Under the pieces are notes generated by a model. That model saw nothing but the letters and a program-made list of their open reading frames with translations. It searched no databases and was not told the origin of the DNA. From the NCBI GenBank assembly GCA_011525755.1, contig WYBS01000127.1:1-57364 (forward strand): 57,364 bases of DNA. Reading direction: 5' to 3'. Shown here piece by piece: positions 1 to 7,742 of this stretch (the stretch's first letter is position 1; the number at the start of each line of letters is the position of its first letter). The stretch is from Planctomycetaceae bacterium (GTDB lineage: Bacteria; Planctomycetota; PLA2). The position numbers and the translations under genes were made by a program.

Positions 1-261
1 AGCATCCTCACGGGGGCGTCGTGGGGCACGGGCGACCGGAGGAGGACCGCGCGCTACGCGTACGAGCGCCGGGACGGCAAGTGCGTGCTCGCGGGCAGCG
101 AGACCCGTTCGGCCGACGGGGCCCTCGTGTGCAAGGCCGAGGTCCGCTACGAATCCGCGAAGGGGCATCTCTTTCCCGCGTCGATGCGGGTCGTCCACCC
201 CGCTGCGCCCACCGAGGAGGTCTCGGAGATCCGTTTCACCGACTGGAAGCTCGACGGGTAG
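1..261 (+). CDS. C-terminal end of an unrecognised protein (partial)
   Basis: The frame is open from the first base of the window to a TAG at 259-261, giving the last 86 residues of a protein whose start lies outside. The fragment is rich in alternating charged and hydrophobic residues (RYAYERRDGKCVLAG, EVRYESAKGHLFPASMRV, EVSEIRFTDWKLDG). This beta-strand-like pattern resembles the end of an exported LolA-like or outer-membrane-associated fold. No catalytic motif is visible and I do not recognise the family. It is annotated because codon use is consistent and the competing frames look like shadows. Confidence 0.55.
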   Translation, partial: SILTGASWGTGDRRRTARYAYERRDGKCVLAGSETRSADGALVCKAEVRYESAKGHLFPASMRVVHPAAPTEEVSEIRFTDWKLDG

Positions 262-404
262 CGGCGAGCCGCCCGTGCTTTCCCGCGGAACGGTCCCCCG
301 GCCTGCCCGCCGTGGCCTTCCCTGCGGCGGGAGGCCCCGCCCGTCCCGAAGCGACGGCAGGTGCTATCCTCTCTCCCCCGGCCGCCGGGCCGGTCGAGGA
401 CGCC

Positions 405-731
405 TTGCCGCGTGGAAAGAAGGTGTGGGTCGCCATCGAGATCCGGGGAGGAGCCGGGAGCGCGCTCTTCCGCGGCTCGATCGCGGCGCGCGACCTCGCG
501 GCGCTCCTCCGGGGGACGTTCCGCCGTCCTTTCGTGGGGCTCGACGACGTCCATTGGGCGGACACGGTGTCGGGCAGGACCGAGGTCACCGCGTACGGGC
601 GCGACGGCCTGTGGCGTTGGCACACGGGAGTCATGCACGTGCGGCCGGAGAACGTGCTCACGATCGCGGAGCTCGCGGACGGCTCCGCCCTCTCGGGGCC
701 CCGGCGGGGGGCAGGCCGCCGCAGGCTATAA
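405..731 (+). CDS. Small unknown protein upstream of ribH
   Basis: Frame +3 runs to a TAA at 729-731. The likely start is TTG at 405 (L-P-R-G-K-K) or GTG at 423 (V-W-V-A-I-E-I), giving about 102-108 residues. The product has plausible alternating strands (VWVAIEIRGG, RTEVTAYGRDGLWRWHTG, ENVLTIAELADG) but no family I recognise. A TATCCT box lies at 365-370. The stop codon falls inside the TATAAT box that appears to drive ribH, so the two genes abut. It could be a chance open frame in GC-rich DNA. The aromatic-containing strands and the lack of a better frame make a real gene somewhat more likely. Confidence 0.45.
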   Translation: MPRGKKVWVAIEIRGGAGSALFRGSIAARDLAALLRGTFRRPFVGLDDVHWADTVSGRTEVTAYGRDGLWRWHTGVMHVRPENVLTIAELADGSALSGPRRGAGRRRL

Positions 732-732
732 T
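727..732 (+). promoter_or_regulatory. -10 box upstream of ribH
   Basis: A perfect TATAAT sits 16 bases before the ribH ATG at 749, in otherwise GC-rich DNA. No good -35 is visible. A start site 6-8 bases downstream would give a leader of about 10 bases with no Shine-Dalgarno sequence. Confidence 0.55.
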
Positions 733-748
733 CGGCGCCCCTTTCACA

Positions 749-1213
749 ATGGAGATCACGGGCGACTTCGACGGGTCCACCATCCGCGCCGCCGTGGTGG
801 TCGCGCGTTGGAACGCCGTCGTCACCGACCGGCTCGAGGCCGGCGCGCTCGATGCGCTCCGCCGCCACGGCGTCCCGGACGACCGGATCACGATCGTCCG
901 CGTGCCCGGCGCATTCGAGGTGCCCGCCGCCGCGCGCCTGCTCCTCGCGCACGGGAAGGCGGACGGCGTCGTCGGCATCGCCTGCGTCATCCGCGGCGAG
1001 ACCTCGCACTACGACTACATCTGCGACGCCGCGATCGGCGGCCTCGCGGCGATCGGCCGCGAGACGGGCGCGCCCGTCACCTGCGGCGTCGTCACCGCCG
1101 AGAGCCTCGAGCAGGCGCTCCAGCGCGCCGGCGGGAAGCACGGCAACAAGGGCTTCGAGGCGGCGACCGCGCTCCTCGAGTGCCACTCGCTCGCGCGGAG
1201 GATCGGCCGGTGA
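749..1213 (+). CDS. ribH: 6,7-dimethyl-8-ribityllumazine synthase
   Basis: Lumazine synthase condenses 5-amino-6-ribitylamino-uracil with 3,4-dihydroxy-2-butanone 4-phosphate in the penultimate step of riboflavin synthesis, in the cytoplasm. The 154-residue product has the usual family length. Motifs in order are the substrate-binding ARWNAVVTDRL near residue 20, VPGAFEVPAAARLL, and VIRGETSHYDYICDAA, which carries the family histidine. The end, GGKHGNKGFEAATALLE, is also typical. ATG at 749 is chosen because it begins the family N-terminus (beta-strand IRAAVVVARWN) and follows a TATAAT box. The stop overlaps the nusB start by four bases (GTGA), so ribH-nusB are probably translationally coupled, a pairing common in bacteria. 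Confidence 0.97.
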   Translation: MEITGDFDGSTIRAAVVVARWNAVVTDRLEAGALDALRRHGVPDDRITIVRVPGAFEVPAAARLLLAHGKADGVVGIACVIRGETSHYDYICDAAIGGLAAIGRETGAPVTCGVVTAESLEQALQRAGGKHGNKGFEAATALLECHSLARRIGR

Positions 1214-1620
1214 GGAAGCGCACGCGGGGCCGCGAGCTCGCCCTCCAGCTCCTCTACATGGTCGATGCGCGCGGCGACGAGGCGCTCCTCGGCGTGGACG
1301 ACTTCCTGAAGGACGAGGCGCCGGACGAGGCGGAGGCGCACGAGTTCGCGCGGCAGCTCCTCTCGGGCACGCTCGACCACCAGGAGGAGATCGACAAGGC
1401 GATCTCCGGCGCGGCGCAGAACTGGCACCTCCGGCGGATGGCGCTCGTCGACCGGAACATCCTCCGCATGGCCGTCTACGAGATGCTCTTCCTGAAGGAC
1501 ATCCCCGCGAAGGTCTCGATCAACGAGGCGATCGAGATGGGCAAGCGATTCTCGACCCAGCAGTCGGGCGCCTTCATCAACGGCATCCTCGACCGGATCC
1601 GGCGCGAGCGGGACCTCTAG
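1210..1620 (+). CDS. nusB: Transcription antitermination factor NusB
   Basis: NusB binds boxA RNA with NusE (S10) and supports antitermination, mainly of rRNA operons. The 136-residue all-helical product has the family layout: an N-terminal RGRELALQLLYMVD, a central RMALVDRNILRMAVYEML, and a C-terminal PAKVSINEAIEMGKRF followed by GAFINGILDRI. The GTG start at 1210 overlaps the ribH stop (GTGA). Other in-frame starts would remove the conserved first helix. It is followed after 19 bases, which carry a G-tract repeat, by ftsY on the same strand. Confidence 0.97.
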   Translation: MRKRTRGRELALQLLYMVDARGDEALLGVDDFLKDEAPDEAEAHEFARQLLSGTLDHQEEIDKAISGAAQNWHLRRMALVDRNILRMAVYEMLFLKDIPAKVSINEAIEMGKRFSTQQSGAFINGILDRIRRERDL

Positions 1621-1623
1621 CGG

Positions 1624-1639
1624 GGGGGCTCCGGGGGCC
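1624..1639 (+). repeat. G-tract repeat, copy 1 (nusB/ftsY junction)
   Basis: The 16-mer GGGGGCTCCGGGGGCC fills the short gap between nusB and the ftsY ATG at 1640. The identical 16-mer occurs at 2543 and at 7097, and close variants occur elsewhere in the window. It is G-rich enough to form a quadruplex-like or hairpin structure. It contains no recognisable Shine-Dalgarno. Confidence 0.7.
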
Positions 1640-2542
1640 ATGGGACTCTTCGACCGCCTCAAGGAGGGGCTCCGGAAGACGCGCGACGCGCTCGGCGGCG
1701 CGCTCGTACGCATCGTCAAGGGGCGAAAGCTCGACGAGGAGCTGCTCGAGGAGATCGAGGAGACGCTCCTCCGCGCGGACGTCGGCGTCGCCACGAGCGC
1801 GCGGCTCATCGACGAGCTTCGCGAGGCGGGCAAGCGCGGCGAGGTCCGCGAGGGCGAGCAGGTGCTCCCGTTCCTCAAGAGCCACCTCGCGGAACGGCTC
1901 GCCGCGGGGAGGATCGTCTTCGCGCCGGAGAAGCCGACCGTGATCCTGATCGTCGGCGTCAACGGCTCCGGCAAGACGACGTCGATCGCGAAGCTCGCGG
2001 GGTGGCTCAGGGAGCGCGGGAAGACCGTCGTCCTCGGCGCCGGGGACACGTTCCGCGCCGCCGCGGTCGAGCAGTTGACGATCTGGAGCAAGAGGCTCGG
2101 GATCGAGATCGTCAAACAGGACACGGGCGCCGACCCCGCGGCCGTCGCGTTCGACGCGGCCGATGCCGCGGTCTCCCGCGGGGCGGACGTGCTGATCGTG
2201 GACACGGCGGGCCGTCTGCACACCCAGGAGCACCTGATGCGCGAGCTGGAGAAGATCCGGCGCGTGCTCGGCAAGCGCATCCCCGGCGCGCCGCACGAGA
2301 CGCTCCTCGTGCTCGACGCGACGACGGGCCAGAACGCGGTGCAGCAGGCCCGCCGGTTCCACGAGGCGACGCCGGTCACGGGCATCATCCTCGCGAAGCT
2401 CGACGGGACAGCGCGCGGCGGCGCCGTGCTCTCGATCAAGGACGAGCTCGATCTGCCGGTGAAGTTCGTCGGCGTGGGCGAGAAGCTCCCTGACATCGAG
2501 GTCTTCGACCCGGTCGCGTACGTCGAAGCGCTCTTCTCCTGA
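1640..2542 (+). CDS. ftsY: Signal recognition particle receptor FtsY
   Basis: FtsY is the SRP-receptor GTPase that docks ribosome-SRP complexes at the membrane for co-translational insertion. The 300-residue protein is an NG-domain-only form without the acidic A domain of E. coli. The helical N domain spans about residues 1-85. GTPase motifs follow: GVNGSGKTTSIAKLA (G1), DTFRAAAVEQL, DTAGRLHTQ (G3), LDATTGQNA, and AKLDGTARGG (G4 region). The C-terminus PVKFVGVGEKLPDIEVFDP is a family signature. The start MGLFDRLKEGLRKTR supplies an amphipathic, basic membrane-binding helix, as expected when the A domain is absent. Confidence 0.97.
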   Translation: MGLFDRLKEGLRKTRDALGGALVRIVKGRKLDEELLEEIEETLLRADVGVATSARLIDELREAGKRGEVREGEQVLPFLKSHLAERLAAGRIVFAPEKPTVILIVGVNGSGKTTSIAKLAGWLRERGKTVVLGAGDTFRAAAVEQLTIWSKRLGIEIVKQDTGADPAAVAFDAADAAVSRGADVLIVDTAGRLHTQEHLMRELEKIRRVLGKRIPGAPHETLLVLDATTGQNAVQQARRFHEATPVTGIILAKLDGTARGGAVLSIKDELDLPVKFVGVGEKLPDIEVFDPVAYVEALFS

Positions 2543-2558
2543 GGGGGCTCCGGGGGCC
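2543..2558 (+). repeat. G-tract repeat, copy 2 (ftsY/ligase junction)
   Basis: GGGGGCTCCGGGGGCC, identical to the copies at 1624 and 7097. It occupies the whole gap between the ftsY stop and the GTG start of the next gene at 2559. Confidence 0.7.
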
Positions 2559-4778
2559 GTGACCCGCTGGGCCTTCCTCCTGCTGCCGGTCGCGGGGATC
2601 CTCGCGTTTGACCCCTCGGGCGGCCTCGACGGGTTCGCGCCGAAGACGTTCGCCCTCGCGCTCATGGCCTTCGCGTGCGTCGCGTGCTCGCTCGAGGCGC
2701 GCCGGATCGCGTGGTCGAGGGTCTCGTTCGCGCTCTGGGCCTTCGTGCTCGTCCGCGGCGTGATGCTCCTCCGGTCCCCCGTGCCCCCCCATTCCCTGCG
2801 CGCGTGGATGCTGCTCGCTGCCCTCGCGCTCGCGCACCACGCGGCGTGCGCGGCGGTCCCGCGGGGATTCCTCAGGAGCCGCGCGCCCCTCGTCCTCGGC
2901 GGCCTCGGCGCGGCGCTCGGGCTCTACGCGCTCGGGCAGCGGATCACGGGAACGCCGCAGGCGTATGCGACTTTCGCGAACAGCAGCTTCGCGGGCGCGG
3001 GGCTCGCGATGCTCCTCCCGTGGGCGCTCGCGGCGCGCGGCAGGTGGCGCTACGCGCTCGCGGGGGCGTGCCTGCTCGGCCTTCTTGTCACGAAGAGCCG
3101 CGGCGGCGCGCTCGCGGCGGCGGCGGCGGTCGCCGTGCTCGTCTCGTACCGCGTGCCCCGCGCGCGGTGGGCGATCCTCGCGGGAATCCCGGCGGCGGTC
3201 GTCGTCCTGGCGCTCCTCCTCGGGAAGTCGGAGACGGTCGAGGTGCGGCTCACGTGGTACCGCGCGGCGCTCGCGATGGGCCTCGACCATCCGGCGCTCG
3301 GCCTCGGCGCGGACGGGTTCGCGCGGGAGTACCCGCCGGTGCGGCAAGAGCGCGAGTGGGAGCTCCACCAGGGCCGCGCGGTCCACTCGGCGCACGACGA
3401 CTACCTCGAGTCGTTCGCGGAGGGGGGCTTGCTGGGCCTCGGCGCGCACCTCTTCCTGCTGGCGGCGGCCGCGTGGGCGCTCCGGCGGCAGCGGGCGCCG
3501 CTCGCGTCGCTCGCCGCGTTCGCGGCCGCGTCGCTCGTGGACCTCCCGCTCCGGGACCCGTCGCTCCTCGCGCTCGCGCTCCTCCCGCTCGCGTTCGCGG
3601 GGCGGCGGAGCGTGCGGAGGGGCGTGCTCCCGACGACGCTCGCGGCGCTGCTCGCGATCGGGTACTCGATCCCGGTCGCGCTCGACCACTGGCGCGCGGA
3701 CCGTGCGGTCGGACAGTACCTCGCGACGCGCGACCGCTCGCACCTCGACCGCGCGCTCGAGCTGGAGCCGAGGAACCCCGACGCGCTGATCTCGCGGTCG
3801 CGGCCCGGGGACCTCGACGTGCTGCTCGGCATGGAGCCGCACCACGCGGGCGCGCACTACAACCGGGCGATCCGCCTGCCGCCGGAGCAGGCGCTCCCGG
3901 CGCTCGAGGAGATCCTTCTGCGCCACGACCCCCACCACCGGCTCACGCGCAAGCGGATCGGGCAACTGCGCGACGAGGAGGCCGACCGCCGCGCGCGCGA
4001 GATCGAGCCGCTGATCGGGACGGACCCGCTGAAGGCGCTCTCGCAGCTCGAGGCGGTCGTGCGCGACAGGCCGGGGTCCCCGGGCCCCTACCTGATCCTC
4101 GCGCGGCTCCACCGCCGCTCGGGCAACGCGGACGCGGTCGACCGGTGGCTGCGCGAGGCGGAGGCGCGCGGTCCCTCCGACGAGATCGCGGGCGAGCGCC
4201 TGTCGTTCGAGCACGAGGAGCTCGGGAAGGGCCGCGCGAACCTGCCGGGAATCCGGCGCGCGGCGGCGATGCTCTCCGCGGAGGCGCTGCGCGCGCGGAT
4301 CGACGCGCGGTTCGCGGCCGCGCGGGCGATCGAGGAGGCGGAGCCGCCCCCGGAGGTGAAGCGGGAGGAGCTCGAGGAACCCGCGGAGTACGCGAAGCGG
4401 CTGATGGAGGCGCGGGTGCTCTGGCGCGCGGGGCTGCAGAAGCGGACGCGCGCGGACTACGTGGTGGCGCGCGTGCTCGCGGAGGAGCTCACGGAGCGGG
4501 AGCCGTCGGCGCCGCACATGCATCTCCTCGCGCGGGCGGTGCGGGGGCAGGGCGAGCTCGACCGCGCGGCGCAGCTCGAGGCGGTGGCGCTCTTCCTCGA
4601 GACGCTCGAGGCGCTGGCGCAGGGCGACGAGGCGACGGCGCGCCGCCGGTACGAGCGGGCGCTGCGCGCCTACCCGGGGCTCGCGGACGAGCGGACGGTG
4701 AAGGAGGCGCTGCGGCTCTTCATCGAGGGGAACGACGAGCGCCGCCAGCGCGCGGAGGCGCTCGGGCTCCTGAAGTGA
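2559..4778 (+). CDS. O-antigen ligase-like membrane protein with C-terminal TPR region
   Basis: The 739-residue protein has about ten hydrophobic segments in residues 1-380, then a soluble helical region. The membrane part carries the Wzy_C/O-antigen ligase signature: a large periplasmic loop with AVHSAHDDYLESFAEGG, directly followed by GLLGLGAHLFLLAAAAWALRR. Members join glycans to lipid or protein acceptors or polymerise O-antigen. Residues ~390-739 are tetratricopeptide-like helices (for example RPGSPGPYLILARLHRRSGN and QGDEATARRRYERALRAYPG). The ligase-TPR arrangement is common in planctomycetes. The GTG start at 2559 follows the G-tract repeat immediately. The acceptor substrate cannot be read from the sequence. 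Confidence 0.85.
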   Translation: MTRWAFLLLPVAGILAFDPSGGLDGFAPKTFALALMAFACVACSLEARRIAWSRVSFALWAFVLVRGVMLLRSPVPPHSLRAWMLLAALALAHHAACAAVPRGFLRSRAPLVLGGLGAALGLYALGQRITGTPQAYATFANSSFAGAGLAMLLPWALAARGRWRYALAGACLLGLLVTKSRGGALAAAAAVAVLVSYRVPRARWAILAGIPAAVVVLALLLGKSETVEVRLTWYRAALAMGLDHPALGLGADGFAREYPPVRQEREWELHQGRAVHSAHDDYLESFAEGGLLGLGAHLFLLAAAAWALRRQRAPLASLAAFAAASLVDLPLRDPSLLALALLPLAFAGRRSVRRGVLPTTLAALLAIGYSIPVALDHWRADRAVGQYLATRDRSHLDRALELEPRNPDALISRSRPGDLDVLLGMEPHHAGAHYNRAIRLPPEQALPALEEILLRHDPHHRLTRKRIGQLRDEEADRRAREIEPLIGTDPLKALSQLEAVVRDRPGSPGPYLILARLHRRSGNADAVDRWLREAEARGPSDEIAGERLSFEHEELGKGRANLPGIRRAAAMLSAEALRARIDARFAAARAIEEAEPPPEVKREELEEPAEYAKRLMEARVLWRAGLQKRTRADYVVARVLAEELTEREPSAPHMHLLARAVRGQGELDRAAQLEAVALFLETLEALAQGDEATARRRYERALRAYPGLADERTVKEALRLFIEGNDERRQRAEALGLLK

Positions 4779-4841
4779 GGCTCGTCTCGCGCGGGGCGAA
4801 GGCGGGGGGCTCCCGGGGACCGCGCCGCGCGATCAGCCGCT

Positions 4842-4863
4842 TATGTCGAAAGTGACATATCAT
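4842..4863 (+). promoter_or_regulatory. Toxin-antitoxin operator and -10 box
   Basis: A perfect inverted repeat, TATGTC-GAAAGT-GACATA (4842-4859), lies just upstream of the toxin gene and runs into a TATCAT -10 box (4858-4863). It is an AT-rich island in GC-rich DNA. It is a good candidate for the operator bound by the XRE antitoxin encoded downstream. The -10 lies eight bases before the TTG start at 4872, consistent with a leaderless toxin mRNA. Confidence 0.65.
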
Positions 4864-4871
4864 CGATCCCA

Positions 4872-5205
4872 TTGAGCCCAAGCGACAAGCCCTTGGCGTG
4901 GCTTCACGGCGAGATCAGGACGCCGCCCTTCTCCGCGAAGGCGCGCGTCGAAGCCGGGTTCCTGCTCCGGAGGCTTCAGCGAGGCGAGACATTGGCGATG
5001 CCCCATTCCCGTCCCATGCCGGCGATCGGACCGCGGTGCCACGAACTCCGCGTCGTGGATGTCGATGCTTCGTGGCGCATCGTCTACCTGCACCGGTCCG
5101 GATGCGATCGTCATCGCGGAGGTCTTCCGCAAGACGACGCGGGCGACGCCCAAGCAGGTGATCGAGAACTGTCGCAGGCGGCTCAGGGAGTACGACGATG
5201 CGTGA
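4872..5205 (+). pseudogene. HigB/Gp49-type toxin gene with a single-base frameshift
   Basis: The first part, from TTG 4872, encodes KPLAWLHGEI...KARVEAGFLLRRLQRGE...IGPRCHELRVVD...WRIVYLHRS. This is the N-terminal three quarters of a RelE-superfamily HigB/Gp49 mRNA interferase. After about 5099 the family sequence continues in the next frame (DAIVIAEVFRKTTRATPKQ, then CRRRLREYDDA) to a TGA at 5203-5205. Removing one G from the GG at 5100-5101 restores one frame of about 110 residues, the normal family length. The stop overlaps the antitoxin ATG at 5198. The gene is therefore inactivated or carries a sequencing or assembly error. Programmed frameshifting is possible, but I see no slippery heptamer. 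Confidence 0.85.
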
Positions 5206-5590
5206 AGACAAGCGGAAGCGGCTCGTTGCCAAGGGCTGGAAGGTCGGCACGGCACAGGAGTTCCTCGCCCTTTCCCCCGAGGAGGCCGCCTTCATCGAGA
5301 TGAAGCTCCAGCTCGCCCAGGCGCTCAGGGAGCGGCGGCTGCGACGCCGCCTCACGCAGGCCCAGCTGGCGACGCTGGTCCGTTCGAGCCAGTCGCGGGT
5401 CGCGAAGATGGAGGCGGCGGAGCCATCGGTTTCGGCCGACCTCCTCCTGCGCTCCCTCCTGGCCATCGGCGCGTCGTCGGAGGATGTGGCAAGGATCATC
5501 TCCGGGAGCAAGCCGACGCATGGGCGGAGCCGCCGCAGGGCCGGGCGGACGTCTGCCCGCAGAGGGTCCGGATCCGGCGCTTCCCGGTAG
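5198..5590 (+). CDS. XRE-family antitoxin (HigA-like)
   Basis: The 130-residue protein has a helix-turn-helix at residues ~45-95 (RLRRRLTQAQLATLVRSSQ, SRVAKMEAAEPSVSADLLLRSLLAIG), the cro/C1 fold of HigA-type antitoxins. It should neutralise the HigB-like toxin and repress the operon through the inverted repeat at 4842-4859. An N-terminal segment (AQEFLALSPEEAAFIEMKLQLA) is typical of antitoxins paired with Gp49 toxins. ATG 5198 overlaps the end of the toxin frame, implying coupling. The antitoxin frame is intact while the toxin is frameshifted, the expected order of decay because losing the antitoxin first would be toxic. The C-terminal 25 residues are basic and low in complexity. Confidence 0.85.
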   Translation: MREDKRKRLVAKGWKVGTAQEFLALSPEEAAFIEMKLQLAQALRERRLRRRLTQAQLATLVRSSQSRVAKMEAAEPSVSADLLLRSLLAIGASSEDVARIISGSKPTHGRSRRRAGRTSARRGSGSGASR

Positions 5591-5624
5591 GCCGGCCCCG
5601 CGAGGCGGCAGGCACCTCGGCTGA

Positions 5625-5630
5625 TACGAT
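5625..5630 (+). promoter_or_regulatory. -10 box of hisS
   Basis: TACGAT lies exactly seven bases before the hisS ATG at 5638. This spacing places the transcription start at or next to the A of the ATG, so the hisS mRNA is probably leaderless. Confidence 0.55.
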
Positions 5631-5637
5631 CCTCGCC

Positions 5638-6807
5638 ATGTCGTTCCAGGCGCTGCCCGGTTTCCGCGACTTCTATCCGGAGGAGATGGCGCTCCGCCGC
5701 CACGTCGAGGCGGCGTGGCACGCGGCGGCGAAGGCCGCCGGGTTCGAGGAGGTCGAGGGGCCGCCGCTCGAGTCCCTCGAGCTCCTGAAGGCGAAGTCCG
5801 GCGAGGCGATCGTCGAGGAGCTCTACGCGTTCACCGACAAGGGGGGCCGGGAGGTCGCGCTCCGCGCCGAGCTCACCCCCACCGTCGGCCGCATGATCGC
5901 CGCCCGCGCCGCCGCGCTGAGGAAGCCGGTCAAGTGGTACGCGACACCGCAGCTCTTCCGCTACCAGCGGCAGCAGCGCGGACGGCTGCGCGAGCACATC
6001 CAGTGGAACGTCGACATCTTCGGCGCCTCCGAGATCGGCTCCGACGCGGAGCTCCTCGCGGTCGCCCTCGACGCGCTCCGCCGCCTCGGCCTCACCGAGA
6101 AGGAGGTGAAGGTCCGCGTGAGCCACCGGGGCGTGATGGCCGAGCGCGTGCGGACGCGCTTCGGCGCGGACGCAGTCGAATCCACGCTCCGCCTCATCGA
6201 CAAGGGCGAGCTCACCCCCGCGCAGGCGGCCGAGCTTCTCGTGGCGTTCGACGTCGCCGCGATCCCCGAGCTCGACGGGCTCTACGCGGCGTGCGAGGAC
6301 CTGGGCGTCGAGGGGTTCCTCGAGTTCGACCCGCGGATCGTGCGCGGGCTCGCGTACTACACGGGACTTGTCTGGGAGATCTTCGACCGAGGCGAGAAGC
6401 TCCGCGCGGTCGCGGGCGGCGGGCGGTACGACATGCTGATCGAGCGTCTCGGCGGCCCGCAAATGCCCGCGCTCGGGTTCGGCATGGGCGACGTCGTGCT
6501 CACGGAGCTCCTGAGGGACACGGGCAAGCTGCCCCCCGGCCCCCCCAAGATCGACGTCCTCGTCGTGCCGATCGGCGAGGAGATGCTCGCCCCCGCGCGG
6601 CAGGTGGTGCGGAGGCTGCGCCTCGCCGGCGAGCGGGCCGAGGCCCCCTACTCGCCGATGAAGGTCGGCAAGGCGTTCCAGCTGGCGGAGTCGTCCGGCG
6701 CGCGGCGCGTCGTGCTCGTCGGGCCCGACGAGTGGCGCCTCGGCAAGGTGAAGGTGAAGGACCTGAGGAGCCGGGAGGAGTCGGTCCGCGAGGTCGACAA
6801 GCTGTGA
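5638..6807 (+). CDS. hisS: Histidyl-tRNA synthetase
   Basis: Class II synthetase charging tRNA-His. The 389-residue product begins with LPGFRDFYPEEM (motif 1 region). It has KWYATPQLFRYQRQQRGRLR and then HIQWNVDIFG (motif 2), the histidine-binding signature GLAYYTGLVWEI near residue 240, AVAGGGRYDMLIERLGG, and motif 3 around ALGFGMGDVVL. The C-terminal ~90 residues form an anticodon-binding domain (IDVLVVPIGEEMLAPARQV to KVKDLRSREESV). That domain distinguishes it from the HisZ regulator. It is somewhat shorter than typical HisRS (about 420). ATG 5638 starts at the conserved N-terminus. The stop overlaps the next gene (GTGA). Confidence 0.93.
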   Translation: MSFQALPGFRDFYPEEMALRRHVEAAWHAAAKAAGFEEVEGPPLESLELLKAKSGEAIVEELYAFTDKGGREVALRAELTPTVGRMIAARAAALRKPVKWYATPQLFRYQRQQRGRLREHIQWNVDIFGASEIGSDAELLAVALDALRRLGLTEKEVKVRVSHRGVMAERVRTRFGADAVESTLRLIDKGELTPAQAAELLVAFDVAAIPELDGLYAACEDLGVEGFLEFDPRIVRGLAYYTGLVWEIFDRGEKLRAVAGGGRYDMLIERLGGPQMPALGFGMGDVVLTELLRDTGKLPPGPPKIDVLVVPIGEEMLAPARQVVRRLRLAGERAEAPYSPMKVGKAFQLAESSGARRVVLVGPDEWRLGKVKVKDLRSREESVREVDKL

Positions 6808-7742
6808 ACGCCCCGCCGCGCGTCCCCCTCGCGAGGCTGCCGACGCCGCTCGAGCCGCTCGACCGGCTGTCGGACCACTGGGGCGGGCCGCGGATCCTCG
6901 TGAAGCGCGACGACCTCACGGGCTCGACGCTCACCGGGAACAAGGTCAGGAAGCTCGAGTTCTGCCTCGGCGAAGCGATGGCTCTGGGCGCGAAGCGCGT
7001 GGCGACGTGCGGGGGGATCCAGTCGAACCACTGCCGCGCGACGGCGATCGCGTGCGCGCAGCTCGGCCTTTCGTGCACGCTGTTCCTCAGAAGCGAGGGG
7101 GCTCCGGGGGCCGCCGACGGCAATCACTTGCTCGACATGCTCGTGGGCGCGGAGGTCCGGTTCGTGACGCCGGAGGAGTACCGGACGCTCGTGCCGCCCG
7201 ACGACGCCTACTGGATCCCCGAGGGCGCGAGCAACGAGGTCGGGATGTGGGGGTACCTCGCGGCGTGCGAGGAGCTGAAGGGGCGCAAGTTCGCGGCGCT
7301 CGTCCACGCGGTGGGCTCGGGCGGCACGACGGCGGGGCTCATCGCGGGGAAGGCGCTCTTTGACGTCGAGGCGCCGCTCGTCGGCGTGTGCGTGTGCGAC
7401 GACGCCGCGTTCTTCCGCGGCAGGATCGACGGGATCCTCCGGGCGGCGGCGATGCGCTGGCCGAAGCTCGGGAAGCTGCCGCCTGCCCACGCGATGGTCG
7501 AGCTCGTGGACGGCTTTCAGGGCAAGGGCTACGCGAAGAACCGTCCGGAGGAATGGCACCTGCTGCGCGAGGTGGCGGAGATCGAGGGCCTGATCCTCGA
7601 CCCCGTCTACACGGTTAAGGCGATGATGGCGCTCCGCCAGATGATCCGCGACGGCCGCTTCACGAAGGGCGAGGAGGTGTGCTTCCTCCACACGGGCGGC
7701 ATCTTCGGCCTCTTCCCGAAGCGCGCGGAGGCGCTCGCGTGA
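6804..7742 (+). CDS. dcyD: D-cysteine desulfhydrase / ACC deaminase family PLP enzyme
   Basis: Fold-type II PLP enzyme of 312 residues. LVKRDDLTGSTLTGNKVRKLEF contains the PLP lysine (TGNKVRKLE). CGGIQSNHCRATA matches the substrate loop, and HAVGSGGTTAGLIAG is the phosphate-binding loop. The C-terminus has LDPVYTVKAMMAL and FLHTGGIFGLFP, typical of D-cysteine desulfhydrase, which makes pyruvate, H2S and ammonia from D-cysteine. ACC deaminase activity cannot be excluded from motifs alone. GTG 6804 overlaps the hisS stop. A copy of the 16-base G-tract repeat lies in frame at 7097-7112 in a surface loop (SEGAPGAADG). Confidence 0.85.
   Translation: MNAPPRVPLARLPTPLEPLDRLSDHWGGPRILVKRDDLTGSTLTGNKVRKLEFCLGEAMALGAKRVATCGGIQSNHCRATAIACAQLGLSCTLFLRSEGAPGAADGNHLLDMLVGAEVRFVTPEEYRTLVPPDDAYWIPEGASNEVGMWGYLAACEELKGRKFAALVHAVGSGGTTAGLIAGKALFDVEAPLVGVCVCDDAAFFRGRIDGILRAAAMRWPKLGKLPPAHAMVELVDGFQGKGYAKNRPEEWHLLREVAEIEGLILDPVYTVKAMMALRQMIRDGRFTKGEEVCFLHTGGIFGLFPKRAEALA
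7097..7112 (+). repeat. G-tract repeat, copy 3 (inside dcyD, in frame)
   Basis: GGGGGCTCCGGGGGCC, identical to the intergenic copies at 1624 and 2543, but here inside the dcyD reading frame, encoding part of Glu-Gly-Ala-Pro-Gly-Ala. The site is a variable loop before GNHLLDMLVGAEV, so the insertion looks tolerated. Confidence 0.65.

Noticed and set aside
2436-4523. 695-residue minus-strand frame opposite the O-antigen ligase gene
   Set aside because: Arg/Glu-rich shadow with no motif; the plus-strand frame has membrane helices and a family signature.
5095-5110. Programmed frameshift in the toxin gene
   Set aside because: No slippery heptamer or downstream pseudoknot recognised; simple indel or base error is more likely.
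5638-6807. HisZ (regulatory subunit of ATP phosphoribosyltransferase)
   Set aside because: The anticodon-binding domain and both histidine-binding motifs are present, favouring HisRS.
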